Source: Pandoraea aquatica (GTDB lineage: Bacteria; Pseudomonadota; Gammaproteobacteria; Burkholderiales; Burkholderiaceae). From it: a DNA stretch of 64,000 bases. Below the pieces are notes generated by a model that had not been told where the DNA came from, did no database searches, and saw only the letters and a list, made by a program, of their open reading frames with translations. The translations under genes were made by a program, and so were the position numbers. This document shows positions 18,400 to 27,924 of this stretch, in pieces; the first letter of the stretch is position 1, and the number at the start of each line of letters is the position of its first letter. The stretch lies in assembly GCF_902459565.1 (NCBI RefSeq), contig NZ_CABPSN010000005.1, positions 186,001 through 250,000 of the forward strand, given 5' to 3'.

Positions 18400-20607
18400 T
18401 CAGAAATCGATCTTGGCGTTCAGGCTGACCATGCGCGGGTCGGCGGGCTTGATGTAGTTGTCGTACTGGTACTCCCAGTACTTGCGGTTGGTGAGGTTGC
18501 TCACGGCCGCGCGCAGCGTCACGTCCTTACCGGCAACGCGCGTGCGGTACGTCGCACCGATGTTGATCAGCGTGTAGCCGGAGACCGTCAGCGAGTTCTG
18601 CGGGTTGAGCGTCGTGCGGCCGTTGTAGCGGATATCGCCGCCGACCGAAAGGCCCGGCACGTAAGGCACCTTGTACTCGACGTTGCCCGAGAGCACGAAG
18701 CGCGGTGCGCCGCCAACGCGGTTGCCATCGAAGCCACCGGCCGTGCGTGCGTACCAGGCGTCGAGGGCCATGGCGCTGGCACCCAGCGTCCATTGCGGGC
18801 CGAGCTTCACGGAGCCGGCGAGTTCGATACCCTGATAGATCGACTGACCGTCGGCCACACGGGCGTTAGCGCTGTTCGTGTACACGGCACCGCGTTCGAT
18901 GCGGAACAGCGCGGCCGTGGTACTCCACGTCGCCTGCTCCGTCTTCACGCCGACTTCGTACTGACGGCTCTTGAACGGGTTGAGCACCGCACCTGCGTTG
19001 GCATAGGTCGAACCGACCACTTCACCCGCTTCGAGCGCTTCCACATAGCTGGCATACGCCGTGGTGTTCTGCGTGAGCTTGTACATCGCGGCCAGCGTCG
19101 GCGTGAAGACGCCGTTGGTCGAGTACGTCGACAAGCCCTGCGCGTTCGTCTGGTCGTAATTCGTGAAGCGGCCACCGGCCAGCACCGAGAACCGGTCGGT
19201 GATCTGCACGGTATCCGACGCGAAGACCGACTTCTGCTCGATGGCGCTGGAGCGTTGCGCCTGAAGCGGCGTGCCGTCGCCGTAGAACTGATACGACGTG
19301 CCCTGATACAGGTTACCCGTGTAGCTCGGACTGTACGTGTAGGCGTAGTCGTTCGTCTGATATTGCGAGGCGTAGCCGAACGTCAGTTGATGGGTCAGCG
19401 GGCCAGTGCGGACCTTGCCTTCGGCCGTCACCTGCCACGCGTGGAACGTGTTCACCTCGTCGCCGAGGTCGTTCATGCCGCTGAAGTTACCGGCACCGTT
19501 CAGGAGGTACAGGGTCGCTTCGTTACGGTCGCGCGTCGACTTGTTGTACGCGAAGTTGGCCGAGACCTTCCAGTCCGGATTGAGCTGATATTGCAGGCCG
19601 GTCGTGTAGAACTGCGTGATCGTGTTCAGGTGCGTCGCCTGCGTTTGCAGGTTCGCGTTGGACACGTTGATCGGTGCGGGCAACTGGTTGCCCGTGAAGT
19701 TGTATGTCGAGAGCGACGGCGACGTGCCCGTAGCGCGACGGTCCTGATACATCGCGCCGAAGTTCCACGTGAGGTCGGGCGTGATACGCGCGTCGAGGGC
19801 GACCGAGACCGTGTCGCGGTTCAGATTACCGTCGGTGTACGTGCGGCCTTCTTCGTGCGTGTAGTTCAAGCGCGCGCCGAACATATCGTTCGGACCGGCG
19901 CGACCGCCGAGGTCGACGTGCTCGCGCCAGATGCCTTCCGACTGGAAACCGACGTCGATGCTGGCGATGCGTTCATCCGTCGGCTTCTTCGTGACGTAGT
20001 TCACCACCCCGCCCGGCGCGACGAACCCGTACATGAAGCCGGACAGGCCCTTGAGCAATTCCACGCGATCGAACTGTTCGTACGGCATGGTCACGCCGTA
20101 GGTCATGACCGGCATGCCGTCGAGCTTGAAGCCCGATTGCCAGTCGATGGGCATGCCGCGCACGTAGATGTAACCGGCCCATGCGTCGAAGGCGTTGCTG
20201 CCGTCGGTCACCGAAGCGTCCGTGACGAACACGTCGCCGAGCTTGGTGGCCTGACGCTTCTCAAGTTGCTCCTGACTCACGACCGTCGTGGAGAACGGCG
20301 TGTCGAGCTGGCTGCGCGAGCCGAGCGCACCGGCCTGCACCGACTGCTTCAGGTTTTGCGGCGTTTCGCGCAGCGTCGAGTCGGTCACCGTCGTCGCCTT
20401 GAGCGTGGCGGGTGCGGCCCCGGCCTGAGTGGAGTCGGTGGCGTCGGCGGCCGATTGCGCGAACGCGGACGACGCAGCGAACGTCAGCAACGTGGCAAGC
20501 GCAAGGGGTGCGACGGTACTACGGGGAGCCAGAGAAAGGTGACGTGCAGCGAGGCGGCCATTCGCGCGCAAAGCGCGGCTGACCCGGTGAGCCGGAGCGG
20601 AAGACAT
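18400..20607 (-). CDS. TonB-dependent siderophore receptor
   Basis: The 735-residue outer-membrane receptor has a long signal peptide ending in SSAFAQ, a plug domain (SQEQLEKRQATKLGDVF, YIYVRGMPIDWQSGFKLDG, LLKGLSGFMYGFVAPGGVVN) and a beta-barrel ending in MVSLNAKIDF, with the aromatic C-terminus needed for insertion. These are marks of the ferric-siderophore group. No siderophore biosynthesis, ABC importer or sigma/anti-sigma pair is adjacent, and no N-terminal signalling extension is obvious. It may therefore take up a xenosiderophore. A Fur-like box lies 36-60 nt upstream of the start. Confidence 0.93.
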   Translation of the reverse strand: MSSAPAHRVSRALRANGRLAARHLSLAPRSTVAPLALATLLTFAASSAFAQSAADATDSTQAGAAPATLKATTVTDSTLRETPQNLKQSVQAGALGSRSQLDTPFSTTVVSQEQLEKRQATKLGDVFVTDASVTDGSNAFDAWAGYIYVRGMPIDWQSGFKLDGMPVMTYGVTMPYEQFDRVELLKGLSGFMYGFVAPGGVVNYVTKKPTDERIASIDVGFQSEGIWREHVDLGGRAGPNDMFGARLNYTHEEGRTYTDGNLNRDTVSVALDARITPDLTWNFGAMYQDRRATGTSPSLSTYNFTGNQLPAPINVSNANLQTQATHLNTITQFYTTGLQYQLNPDWKVSANFAYNKSTRDRNEATLYLLNGAGNFSGMNDLGDEVNTFHAWQVTAEGKVRTGPLTHQLTFGYASQYQTNDYAYTYSPSYTGNLYQGTSYQFYGDGTPLQAQRSSAIEQKSVFASDTVQITDRFSVLAGGRFTNYDQTNAQGLSTYSTNGVFTPTLAAMYKLTQNTTAYASYVEALEAGEVVGSTYANAGAVLNPFKSRQYEVGVKTEQATWSTTAALFRIERGAVYTNSANARVADGQSIYQGIELAGSVKLGPQWTLGASAMALDAWYARTAGGFDGNRVGGAPRFVLSGNVEYKVPYVPGLSVGGDIRYNGRTTLNPQNSLTVSGYTLINIGATYRTRVAGKDVTLRAAVSNLTNRKYWEYQYDNYIKPADPRMVSLNAKIDF

Positions 20608-20642
20608 GCTTGAAATCCCGTGTGACTAAACAATATATTTTT

Positions 20643-20667
20643 AATGAGAATCGTTAACGTTCTCATT
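20643..20667 (-). promoter_or_regulatory. Fur-box-like operator upstream of the siderophore receptor
   Basis: AATGAGAA and TTCTCATT flank TCGTTAACG to form a palindrome typical of Fur-regulated promoters in proteobacteria (AATGAGAA half-sites). Its place upstream of a siderophore receptor supports iron-dependent repression. Confidence 0.75.
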
Positions 20668-20785
20668 CACAGGTTCGGGATATTAACAAACCATCACCCA
20701 GCGTCAACAAATGTTGTCGTCTGACGGCAACGACAACACCGAAATACAACATTTCAGTGCCTTACCGCACGCGGGACATTCCCAC

Positions 20786-22012
20786 CTAATGGAAATCGAT
20801 GAGGAGAACCTCGTTGCCCGCTGCGTATATCAGATGCTTTTCATCGGGACTGAGCGCGCATACCGATGGTCCGCGACTTTTCCCCGGCGTTGCGAAGGAG
20901 TAGCGTGCCGTACGCGTTCTAACGTCCCAGACCGTGACCGTTTGCGACGTTTTCACATCGAATTGACACGACACCAGCGTCTCACCACTGGCGCTGATCA
21001 TCAGAGAGACGACCTTTCCCGAAATCGGGGAAAACGTCTGCATCAAACGACCGTCGCTCACGGCAAACATGCGAATCGGGTCCGAATTTTCTGTATGGAC
21101 CCACTTGCCGGTTCCCTGATCCAGCGTGTCGTGAATCGCGCCCGTGTCGGTGCCGGTGAACGCGAACCGCCCGTCGCGGCTGATGGCCAGCGCAGTTGGC
21201 GACATCGTATGAATGTCGCGTGCGATGGTTTTCTGCGTCACGACACCCACGCCGACTTCCTGCACGATCGTTCGTTGCGAAAAGAAACCGATCCGCCGCT
21301 TGCCCTCACGATCCAGCAGGGTTTCGCTGCCAGCGAAACGCAGGCTTTGGCTATCGGCCGAAAACACCATGTCGGTCGAGACGTGACGGCCGTCGAGATC
21401 AATCTCGCGAAGCGTGGCACCCGTTGCCGCGTCGATCAATCGCAGGCGTTCGGGAAGCTGATTCTTGCCATCACCTGTCAGCGCCAAATAGTCGATCGCC
21501 AGCACCTTGCCGTCCGGACTGAGAGCCATCTGTTTGACTGGGGCGGCGTGACCGTTCACGGTCGGCTCGTTGACGTACGTGCTCAACGCTTCGCCATCGG
21601 CGATGCGAAACACGTGCACATCCACCACGCCGACGATGAGTCGTGTGCCGTCCGGCGCATATGCCAAACCACCGAGATACGTCCCATAGGGCAAAGGTAT
21701 CTGACCTTTCAGCCGTAGATCGGCAACGTTATGCAGGCAGACGCCCTTCCCACTCGTGCCGCTCGTTCCGTTCATCCCGTCGCCCAGCAGCGCAAATTGC
21801 TTTGAATCGGGTGACCACGCGACCCGCGAGGGTCGGCAAGGAGATGCAACGTTACGCATCCGGGAGAACACAAATGCCGTGGCATCCCCGCCCGAACCGG
21901 CCTCGCTTGCCCTAGCAGGCGCGATGCACGCCATGCAAGCAATAGCGAATACGACACCATGCGTTCGGAAGCCGCCCACACGAACACGCTCACGAAGGAC
22001 ACTACGATCCAT
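20786..22012 (-). CDS. Secreted beta-propeller (WD40/YncE-like) protein
   Basis: From the ATG at 22012 (GAGG ribosome site just upstream) the protein has 408 residues. A signal peptide (VVFAIACMACIAPARASEA) is followed by repeated propeller blades of the form AWSPDSKQFALLG, AYAPDGTRLIVGV, ALSPDGKVLAIDY, AISRDGRFAFTGT and ALSPDEKHLIYAA. Such domains are scaffolds or cofactor-free binding surfaces in the periplasm. The neighbours give no hint of a partner. An upstream GTG or ATG would add about 25 residues. Confidence 0.75.
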   Translation of the reverse strand: MDRSVLRERVRVGGFRTHGVVFAIACMACIAPARASEAGSGGDATAFVFSRMRNVASPCRPSRVAWSPDSKQFALLGDGMNGTSGTSGKGVCLHNVADLRLKGQIPLPYGTYLGGLAYAPDGTRLIVGVVDVHVFRIADGEALSTYVNEPTVNGHAAPVKQMALSPDGKVLAIDYLALTGDGKNQLPERLRLIDAATGATLREIDLDGRHVSTDMVFSADSQSLRFAGSETLLDREGKRRIGFFSQRTIVQEVGVGVVTQKTIARDIHTMSPTALAISRDGRFAFTGTDTGAIHDTLDQGTGKWVHTENSDPIRMFAVSDGRLMQTFSPISGKVVSLMISASGETLVSCQFDVKTSQTVTVWDVRTRTARYSFATPGKSRGPSVCALSPDEKHLIYAAGNEVLLIDFH

Positions 22013-22193
22013 AGGACCTCGCACGAGAAGCACAAGACTGCAATCTATCGAGCGGCAATGGGCCGTGGCGAGGTCTTTCAGTTTCAAACAATCGTGTGAA
22101 CGACAAATAGGCTAATATCGCGGCACTGTCGCCTACCGAGCGGCTAATTGAACGGAACGCCGGCCCCCATCCGGGGCACGTGCGTAGAGTGGT

Positions 22194-22682
22194 ATGGAAC
22201 TCGACGCCATTGATTTGAAGATTCTGCGGGAGCTGCAAGCCGACGCCCGCCTCACCAACGTTGAACTCGCTTCGCGCGTGAACCTGTCGCCGTCGCCCTG
22301 TCTGGCGCGCGTCAAGGCGCTCGAAGCGGCGGGCTATATCCGGCAGCGCGTGACGCTGCTCGACCCGTCGCGCCTCGGGCTGCATATCAACGTCTTCATC
22401 CACGTCACGCTGGAAAACCAGAATCGTGACGGACTGGATGCCTTTGAAGCCGCCGTGACCGCGCTGCCGAACGTCATGGAGTGTTACCTGATGTCGGGTG
22501 ACGCCGACTATCTCCTGCGTGTGATGGTCAGCGACATGGCCGCTTACGAATCGCTGATCACCGACCGCATCTCGCGCATTCCGGGTATCCGCAACATTCG
22601 TTCGAGCTTCGCGCTCAAGCAAGTGATGTACACCACGGCCGTGCCGGTGCCCCAGCCGCCAGACGCCTCGGGCGATGCCTGA
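22194..22682 (+). CDS. Lrp/AsnC-family transcriptional regulator
   Basis: The 162-residue regulator starts MELDAIDLKILRELQADARL and continues through the winged helix (VELASRVNLSPSPCLARVK) into the RAM domain (MSGDADYLLRVMVSDMAAYE). It overlaps the start of the following EamA transporter by 8 nt, so the two are one operon. Presumably it senses an amino acid handled by that exporter. Confidence 0.9.
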   Translation: MELDAIDLKILRELQADARLTNVELASRVNLSPSPCLARVKALEAAGYIRQRVTLLDPSRLGLHINVFIHVTLENQNRDGLDAFEAAVTALPNVMECYLMSGDADYLLRVMVSDMAAYESLITDRISRIPGIRNIRSSFALKQVMYTTAVPVPQPPDASGDA

Positions 22683-23634
22683 GGCCACTTCCGACACTTC
22701 GTCCTCACCGGCCGGCGCGTTGAGCGCCGCGCCGCAGGGGGGCGCCAGCCAGCAGATTGCACTCCATGTGGCGGCGATGCTCTTCGGCGCGTCCGCCCTG
22801 TTCGGCGAACATATTGCCGCGAGCAGCACGATGATCGTCTTCGGACGCGGGCTGTTCTCGTGGCTTGCCCTCACCGTCATCGCACTCGCCGGACTGGCCG
22901 GTATGCGCAGCGCCGCGCGGCTGTCGGGCGGTGCGCCGTGGCGCGGCCTGTCGATGGCATCCGGCGCGCGTCTCATCGTCGCCGGTGTGCTGCTGGCCGT
23001 GCACTGGCTGGCCTTCTTCCTCGCGATCAAAGCGGGCGGCGTGGCCGTCGGCACGCTCGGTTTCGCCTGCTTCCCGGCATTCGTGATTTTGCTGGAATGG
23101 CCGCTGCGCCGTGAGCGTCCCTCGTTAGGAGACGCCGGCGTGATCGCACTCGTCTGTATCGGCCTAGCGCTGGTGACGCCCGCGTTCGACTGGCAGGCTG
23201 GCGCGACTGTGGGTCTTGCGTGGGGCGTGCTGTCCGGCGCGATCTACGCTGTCATCGCCCTGTCGAACCGGGTGCTGGGCGCGCACGCCTCGCCGTTGCA
23301 GGCGAGCTGGTGGCAATGCCTCGGCATTCTGATCGTGCTCGGGCCATTCGCGTGGCGCGAGTCGCTGACACTGCCCGCCGCGCAATGGGGATGGCTCGCG
23401 TGTCTGGGCGTCGTTTGCACCGCGCTGGCCTACACCCTCTTCATTCACGCGCTGCGCACCGTCAAGGCGAGTCAGGCGGCCGTCGTGATCGCGCTCGAAC
23501 CCGTCTATGCGATTGCGTTCGCGTGGGTGCTGTTCGGCACCTCGCCCACGCTCAAGATGGCGATTGGCGGCGTGTGCATCGTCGGTGCCGTCGCGTGGTC
23601 CGGCTCGATGCGCTCACGCCGCCCGGCTCACTGA
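22675..23634 (+). CDS. EamA-family (DMT) transporter
   Basis: The 319-residue protein has ten hydrophobic helices in two EamA repeats, with the first at about 26-160 and the second at about 175-310 (ALEPVYAIAFAWVLFGTSP in the last helices). Such carriers usually export amino acids or metabolites. It is translationally coupled to the upstream Lrp-type regulator. Substrate unknown. Confidence 0.88.
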   Translation: MPEATSDTSSSPAGALSAAPQGGASQQIALHVAAMLFGASALFGEHIAASSTMIVFGRGLFSWLALTVIALAGLAGMRSAARLSGGAPWRGLSMASGARLIVAGVLLAVHWLAFFLAIKAGGVAVGTLGFACFPAFVILLEWPLRRERPSLGDAGVIALVCIGLALVTPAFDWQAGATVGLAWGVLSGAIYAVIALSNRVLGAHASPLQASWWQCLGILIVLGPFAWRESLTLPAAQWGWLACLGVVCTALAYTLFIHALRTVKASQAAVVIALEPVYAIAFAWVLFGTSPTLKMAIGGVCIVGAVAWSGSMRSRRPAH

Positions 23635-23669
23635 GCCGTCCGTCTCCAAGCGGAACGTCGTCGCGTCGC

Positions 23670-24428
23670 TTAGAGCATCATGCCGCCCGACGCTTCGACG
23701 CGCTGGCCGTTGATCCAGCCCATTTCGTCGCCGAGCAGCGCCGCCACGACACCACCGATGTCGTCGGCTTCACCCACACGTCCCAACGCGGTCGTGCCCG
23801 CAACCATCTGGTGCACGGCCTGATTGTCGCGCACCGTGCCACCGTTGAAGTCGGTGGCGATGGCCCCCGGCGCAAGCGTGTTGGCACGAATGCCGCGCGC
23901 ACCCAGCTCCTTCGCCAGATAGCGCGAGAACACTTCGATGCCGCCCTTCATCATGGCGTACGCCGAAGCACCCGGGAACGTGAAGCGTGCGAGACCGCTC
24001 GACACGTTGAGGATGCGTCCGCCATCAACAATCATCGGCAGCAAGGTCTGCGTGAGAAAGTACGGACCCTTCAGGTGCAAACGCACGAGGAAGTCGAACT
24101 CGTCTTCCGTCGTTTCCGTCACCGGCTTGTGCAGGCCCGTGCCCGCGTTGTTCACGAGGAAGTCGAACGTGTCGCGCTGCCAGACCTCGCCCAGCACACG
24201 CTTGACCTGCGCCGCGAACGGCACGAATTGCGACGATTCCGACACGTCGAGCGGCAAGGCCACGGCCTTTGCGCCCAGCTTGACGATCTCGGCGACGACG
24301 GCATCGGCCTCGGCGCGCTGGCTGCGATAGGTGAGGATGACGTCGATGCCGTGTTGCGCCGCCGCGATGGCCGATGCACGGCCCAGACCACGGCTGCCAC
24401 CGGTAATGAGAGCGATCTTGCGGGTCAT
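23670..24428 (-). CDS. Short-chain dehydrogenase/reductase
   Basis: The 252-residue SDR has the NAD(P) motif TGGSRGLG (about 9-16), NNAG (about 92-95), the catalytic Ser in NVSSGLA and YAMMK as the active-site Tyr-x3-Lys. Arg/Ser in TYRSQRAEAD suggests NADPH preference. It is divergent from a LysR regulator, and a 25-bp palindrome lies between them. The substrate cannot be read from sequence. Confidence 0.9.
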   Translation of the reverse strand: MTRKIALITGGSRGLGRASAIAAAQHGIDVILTYRSQRAEADAVVAEIVKLGAKAVALPLDVSESSQFVPFAAQVKRVLGEVWQRDTFDFLVNNAGTGLHKPVTETTEDEFDFLVRLHLKGPYFLTQTLLPMIVDGGRILNVSSGLARFTFPGASAYAMMKGGIEVFSRYLAKELGARGIRANTLAPGAIATDFNGGTVRDNQAVHQMVAGTTALGRVGEADDIGGVVAALLGDEMGWINGQRVEASGGMML

Positions 24429-24532
24429 GGTGATTCTCCTGAATGCTGAATGGGATCCGGCGAGGCCGCCCGGCCACACCGCGTTGAACTGTTCAACATC
24501 CTATTGCAACGAATTTCACCAATAAACCCGTC

Positions 24533-24557
24533 GAATTTGATTACACTGATCAAATTC
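24533..24557. promoter_or_regulatory. Perfect 25-bp LysR-type operator palindrome
   Basis: GAATTTGAT and ATCAAATTC are exact inverted 9-bp arms around TACACTG. It lies 45 nt before the lysR start and about 105 nt before the SDR start, in an A/T-rich divergent promoter, and contains T-N11-A spacing as in LysR sites. Confidence 0.7.
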
Positions 24558-24602
24558 AAATAACAATCGATCGTCCGTCGAGACGATTGGCCCCTCGCCC
24601 CC

Positions 24603-25499
24603 ATGCATCAGCTCGACGCCATGCGCATCTTCGTGCGCGTTACCGAAACCGGTAGTTTCACCCAGGCCGCCGACAGTCTCGGCCTGCCGCGCGCGAGCGT
24701 CTCCAACGCCATCAAGCAACTCGAAACGAAGCTGGGCACGCGCCTGCTGCATCGAACGACGCGACGCGTGCAACTCACACAGGACGGACAGGCTTGCCTC
24801 GAACGATGCAAGGACCTGCTGGCCGACGTCGAAGAGTGGGAAACGATGTTCGTGGCGCGCGACGAAGCACTGACGGGCCGCCTGCGCGTCGATCTGCCCG
24901 CGACGCTCGCCCGCACGACCGTGATCCCGGCATTGCCCACGTTTCTCGCGCAGCATCCGGCGCTGCGGGTGGAGTTGTCGAGCACCGACCGGCGCGTCGA
25001 TCTGGTACGCGAAGGGTTCGATTGCGTGCTGCGTGTGGGCGCGGTCGCCGACTCCACGCTGATCGCGCGGCCGTTGGGTCATATGCGTCAGATCAATGTG
25101 GCCAGTCCCGCGTATCTCGAACGTCACGGCGTGCCGACGACGCTGGACGACCTGAGCCGCCACCGTCTGATCCATTACACGACGACACTCGGCACACGTC
25201 CGGCAGGCTGGGAGTATTTCGATGGCGAACGCTATGCGCAATGGCCCATGGAGGGCGTGCTGACGGTGAACAACGCCGACGCCTATCAGGCCGCCTGCGT
25301 CGCCGGACTGGGCTTCATACAGGCCCCCGAAGGCGGCGTGCGCGGCTTGATCGCAGAGGGCAAGTTGCAGGAGGTGATGCCGGAATTTCAGGCGGAGCCG
25401 CTGGCCGTCTCGCTGCTGTATGCGAACCGGCGTCACTTGCCGCGACGCGCGCAGGCCTTCATGAACTGGCTTGCGGAGCTGCTGACGCCGCGTCTGTAG
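24603..25499 (+). CDS. LysR-family regulator, divergent from the SDR
   Basis: The 298-residue protein has the normal LysR length. Its helix-turn-helix (MRIFVRVTETGSFTQAADSL ... QLETKLGTRLLHRTTRR) is followed by a substrate-binding domain (GFDCVLRVGAVADSTLIARP), close to the CrgA/AaeR-like group. The divergent SDR gene and the palindrome at 24533-24557 suggest that it regulates both. The inducer is unknown. Confidence 0.92.
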   Translation: MHQLDAMRIFVRVTETGSFTQAADSLGLPRASVSNAIKQLETKLGTRLLHRTTRRVQLTQDGQACLERCKDLLADVEEWETMFVARDEALTGRLRVDLPATLARTTVIPALPTFLAQHPALRVELSSTDRRVDLVREGFDCVLRVGAVADSTLIARPLGHMRQINVASPAYLERHGVPTTLDDLSRHRLIHYTTTLGTRPAGWEYFDGERYAQWPMEGVLTVNNADAYQAACVAGLGFIQAPEGGVRGLIAEGKLQEVMPEFQAEPLAVSLLYANRRHLPRRAQAFMNWLAELLTPRL

Positions 25500-25542
25500 T
25501 ACGGCATCTTCTGCGGGCGCCTTTCGGCGCTCATTCGGTCCC

Positions 25543-26196
25543 CTACAGACCCCTCTCCACCATCGCGACAAGCCGCTGCCCGAGCCCATCGACCTGATCG
25601 TCGGGCAAGTCTCGTAGCGGGCCGTCGATGACGAGCACGGCGAGGCCATGCACCGCCGCCCAGGCCAGATACTCCGCGCCGGGCCGCTGCGCGGCGTCGA
25701 TGATGCCTGCCGCTACCATGCCGTCGAGCGCCGCGCCCAGCAACTCGAACGGATTCAAACCGCTCGCGCCGGCCTTCTCCGGCCCGCCCGCCGAGCGCAC
25801 GTTCTCCGACGGCGCAAATGCCGTGCGGAACAACCCCGGCTGCCGCCGGGCGAAGTGCAGATACCCAATGCCCACCGCGCGAAGCACGGCGCGCGAGCGC
25901 GACACGCCGTCCGGCATCGATGCTGCGTCGATCATCGCCTGCTCGTGCTCGATCCCTGTTGCCAGCTCGGCCAGCGCGGCCGCACGCACCGCATCGAGCA
26001 AATCCTGACGATTGGCGAAATGCCGGTACGCGGCATTGGGAACGACCCCGGCGCGACGCGTCGCCTCACGTAGGATCACCGCGTCCGGCCCGCCGTCGCG
26101 CGCCAGCGCAATCCCCGCTTCCAGCAACGCCCGGCGCAGGTCGCCGTGGCGGTAAGTCGCGCGCGCCGGCCCGGTCGTTGTTTCTTGTTCTGTCAT
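25543..26196 (-). CDS. TetR-family transcriptional regulator
   Basis: The 217-residue protein has a TetR DNA-binding domain (YRHGDLRRALLEAGIALARD, then VVPNAAYRHFANRQDLL) and a C-terminal domain of the TetR_C_13/WHG type. The ATG at 26196 places the HTH at the usual distance. Two copies of a TGGACAGTGTnCA palindrome lie within 60 nt upstream, so autoregulation is likely. The divergent VOC gene 26417 is the obvious co-target. Confidence 0.88.
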   Translation of the reverse strand: MTEQETTTGPARATYRHGDLRRALLEAGIALARDGGPDAVILREATRRAGVVPNAAYRHFANRQDLLDAVRAAALAELATGIEHEQAMIDAASMPDGVSRSRAVLRAVGIGYLHFARRQPGLFRTAFAPSENVRSAGGPEKAGASGLNPFELLGAALDGMVAAGIIDAAQRPGAEYLAWAAVHGLAVLVIDGPLRDLPDDQVDGLGQRLVAMVERGL

Positions 26197-26205
26197 TGCT
26201 ACCCC

Positions 26206-26256
26206 TTGTGGACAGTGTCCATTATGTCTGCTATTGTTTGTGTACACTGTCCACAA
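26206..26256. promoter_or_regulatory. Paired operators for the divergent TetR regulator
   Basis: TTGTGGACAGTGT (26206-26218) is an exact reverse complement of ACACTGTCCACAA (26244-26256). Each arm also forms its own short palindrome (TGGACA-G-TGTCCA at 26209-26221; the second copy has one mismatch). The spacing centre to centre is 38 nt. Confidence 0.65.
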
Positions 26257-26416
26257 AGGCAAGTTGCAGTGCGTCAGACGGCATCGGCTTCGTCACATTC
26301 GCGCATTAAATGCGAAGGCACTATGGTTGATGAGGTACCGAAGACGTTCGCCCAATGACACTTCCCCAACGGGGCGTCCCCACGCCCTTTTTTACCGACA
26401 CATCGAGGAGCGTTCC

Positions 26417-26845
26417 ATGCAAGTTCATTCCTATCTGTTTTTCGAAGGTCGTTGTGAAGAAGCCATTGATTTCTACGAAAAGACGTTGGGCGCACGGCGC
26501 GGCATGCTGATGCGTTACGGCGAAAGTCCGGAAAAGTGCCCCGAAGGCATGCTGCCGCCGGGCAGCGACAACAAAATCATGCACGGCGAGTTCTTCATCG
26601 GCGAATCGATGGTGATGGCCTCGGACGGCATGGTGAGCGGTAAGCCGAAGTTCGACGGCTTCTCGCTGTCAGTCGATTTCACGGAAGTCGCCGCGGCCGA
26701 AAAGGCGTTCCACGCGCTGGCCGAGGGTGGCTCGGTCAACATGCCGCTCGGCGAGACGTTTTTTGCGAAAACGTTCGGCATGGTCAAGGACCGCTTCGGC
26801 ATGAACTGGATGGTGATCGTGCCCAAGGAAATGCCGAAGGGCTGA
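26417..26845 (+). CDS. VOC-family (PhnB-like) glyoxalase-fold protein
   Basis: The 142-residue protein has the PhnB/YjdN-like pattern: [20 protein letters not shown] near the start, [18 protein letters not shown] in the middle and [18 protein letters not shown] near the end. The fold is vicinal oxygen chelate. Most members of this subgroup have unknown substrates. AGGAGCG precedes the ATG. It is divergent from a TetR gene whose operators lie between them. Confidence 0.85.
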   Translation: MQVHSYLFFEGRCEEAIDFYEKTLGARRGMLMRYGESPEKCPEGMLPPGSDNKIMHGEFFIGESMVMASDGMVSGKPKFDGFSLSVDFTEVAAAEKAFHALAEGGSVNMPLGETFFAKTFGMVKDRFGMNWMVIVPKEMPKG

Positions 26846-26893
26846 TTCCCCCGCTCTCGCCAGATCTCCCGGCACGCAGACAGACACGCATCG

Positions 26894-26925
26894 ATGCTCG
26901 TCGCCCGTCTCTGGGCGGCGAGCAT
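26894..26925 (+). terminator. Terminator after the VOC gene
   Basis: ATGCTCG-TCGCCC pairs with GGGCGG-CGAGCAT around GTCTCT and runs into TTTTTT. Confidence 0.85.
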
Positions 26926-26994
26926 TTTTTGTTCCTCGGCTGTCCGCCGGTTCGTGTCCGACAAGTTCCTCACGCCTGTGCTATCGTCGCCGCC

Positions 26995-27924
26995 ATGCCA
27001 TCCGTGATCTCTATCCAGAATCTGTCGAAGACGTACGCGACAGGTTTCCAGGCACTGAAGAACATCAACCTGGAAATCCAGCGCGGCGAGATCTTCGCCC
27101 TGCTCGGCCCGAACGGCGCCGGCAAAACGACCCTCATCAGCACCATCTGCGGCATCGTGCGACCGACTTCGGGCACGGTGACTGTCGACGGTCACGACAT
27201 CGTCACGGACTACCGTGCGGCGCGTGAAGCCATCGGCCTTGTCCCGCAGGAGCTGACCACCGACTCGTTCGAATCGGTGTGGGCCACCGTCTCTTTCTCG
27301 CGCGGCCTGTTCGGCAAGCCCGCGAATCCGGCGCACATCGAGAAGGTGCTGCGCTCGCTCTCGCTGTGGGAGAAGAAGGACAGCCGCATCATGCAGCTCT
27401 CGGGCGGTATGAAGCGACGCGTGCTGATCGCCAAGGCGCTCTCGCACGAGCCGCGCGTGCTGTTCCTCGATGAGCCCACGGCCGGTGTGGACGTCGAGCT
27501 GCGCCGCGACATGTGGCGTCTCGTGCAATCGCTGCGCGAGACCGGCGTGACCGTGATCCTGACCACGCACTACATCGAAGAGGCCGAGGAAATGGCCGAC
27601 CGCGTGGGCATCATCACCGGCGGGCAGATTACGCTCGTGCAAGAGAAGACCGAACTGATGCGGCACATGGGCAGCAAGCAGCTCGCGTTGCAGTTGACCG
27701 AGCCGGTCTCCGCCATTCCGGACGCGCTCGCCGCCTACGGCCTCACGCTCGGCAACAACGGCACTGAACTCGTGTTCACGTACGACGCCAATATCGAGCA
27801 GACGTCCATCGCCTCGCTGCTGCGCGACATGGAGCGCGCGGGTATGTCGGTGAAGGATCTGCACACGACGCAAAGCTCGCTCGAAGACATCTTCGTCTCG
27901 CTCGTGCACAGGAAAGAAGGATGA
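26995..27924 (+). CDS. ABC-2 type exporter, ATP-binding subunit (YadG-like)
   Basis: The 309-residue ATPase has a Walker [10 protein letters not shown] (about residues 39-47), Q-loop [10 protein letters not shown], signature [15 protein letters not shown], Walker [13 protein letters not shown] and a switch His in [13 protein letters not shown]. These are typical of the YadG/DrrA group that powers two-gene exporters. The ATG at 26995 is chosen because the ABC domain starts within five residues. The stop overlaps the permease start as ATGA. Confidence 0.93.
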   Translation: MPSVISIQNLSKTYATGFQALKNINLEIQRGEIFALLGPNGAGKTTLISTICGIVRPTSGTVTVDGHDIVTDYRAAREAIGLVPQELTTDSFESVWATVSFSRGLFGKPANPAHIEKVLRSLSLWEKKDSRIMQLSGGMKRRVLIAKALSHEPRVLFLDEPTAGVDVELRRDMWRLVQSLRETGVTVILTTHYIEEAEEMADRVGIITGGQITLVQEKTELMRHMGSKQLALQLTEPVSAIPDALAAYGLTLGNNGTELVFTYDANIEQTSIASLLRDMERAGMSVKDLHTTQSSLEDIFVSLVHRKEG

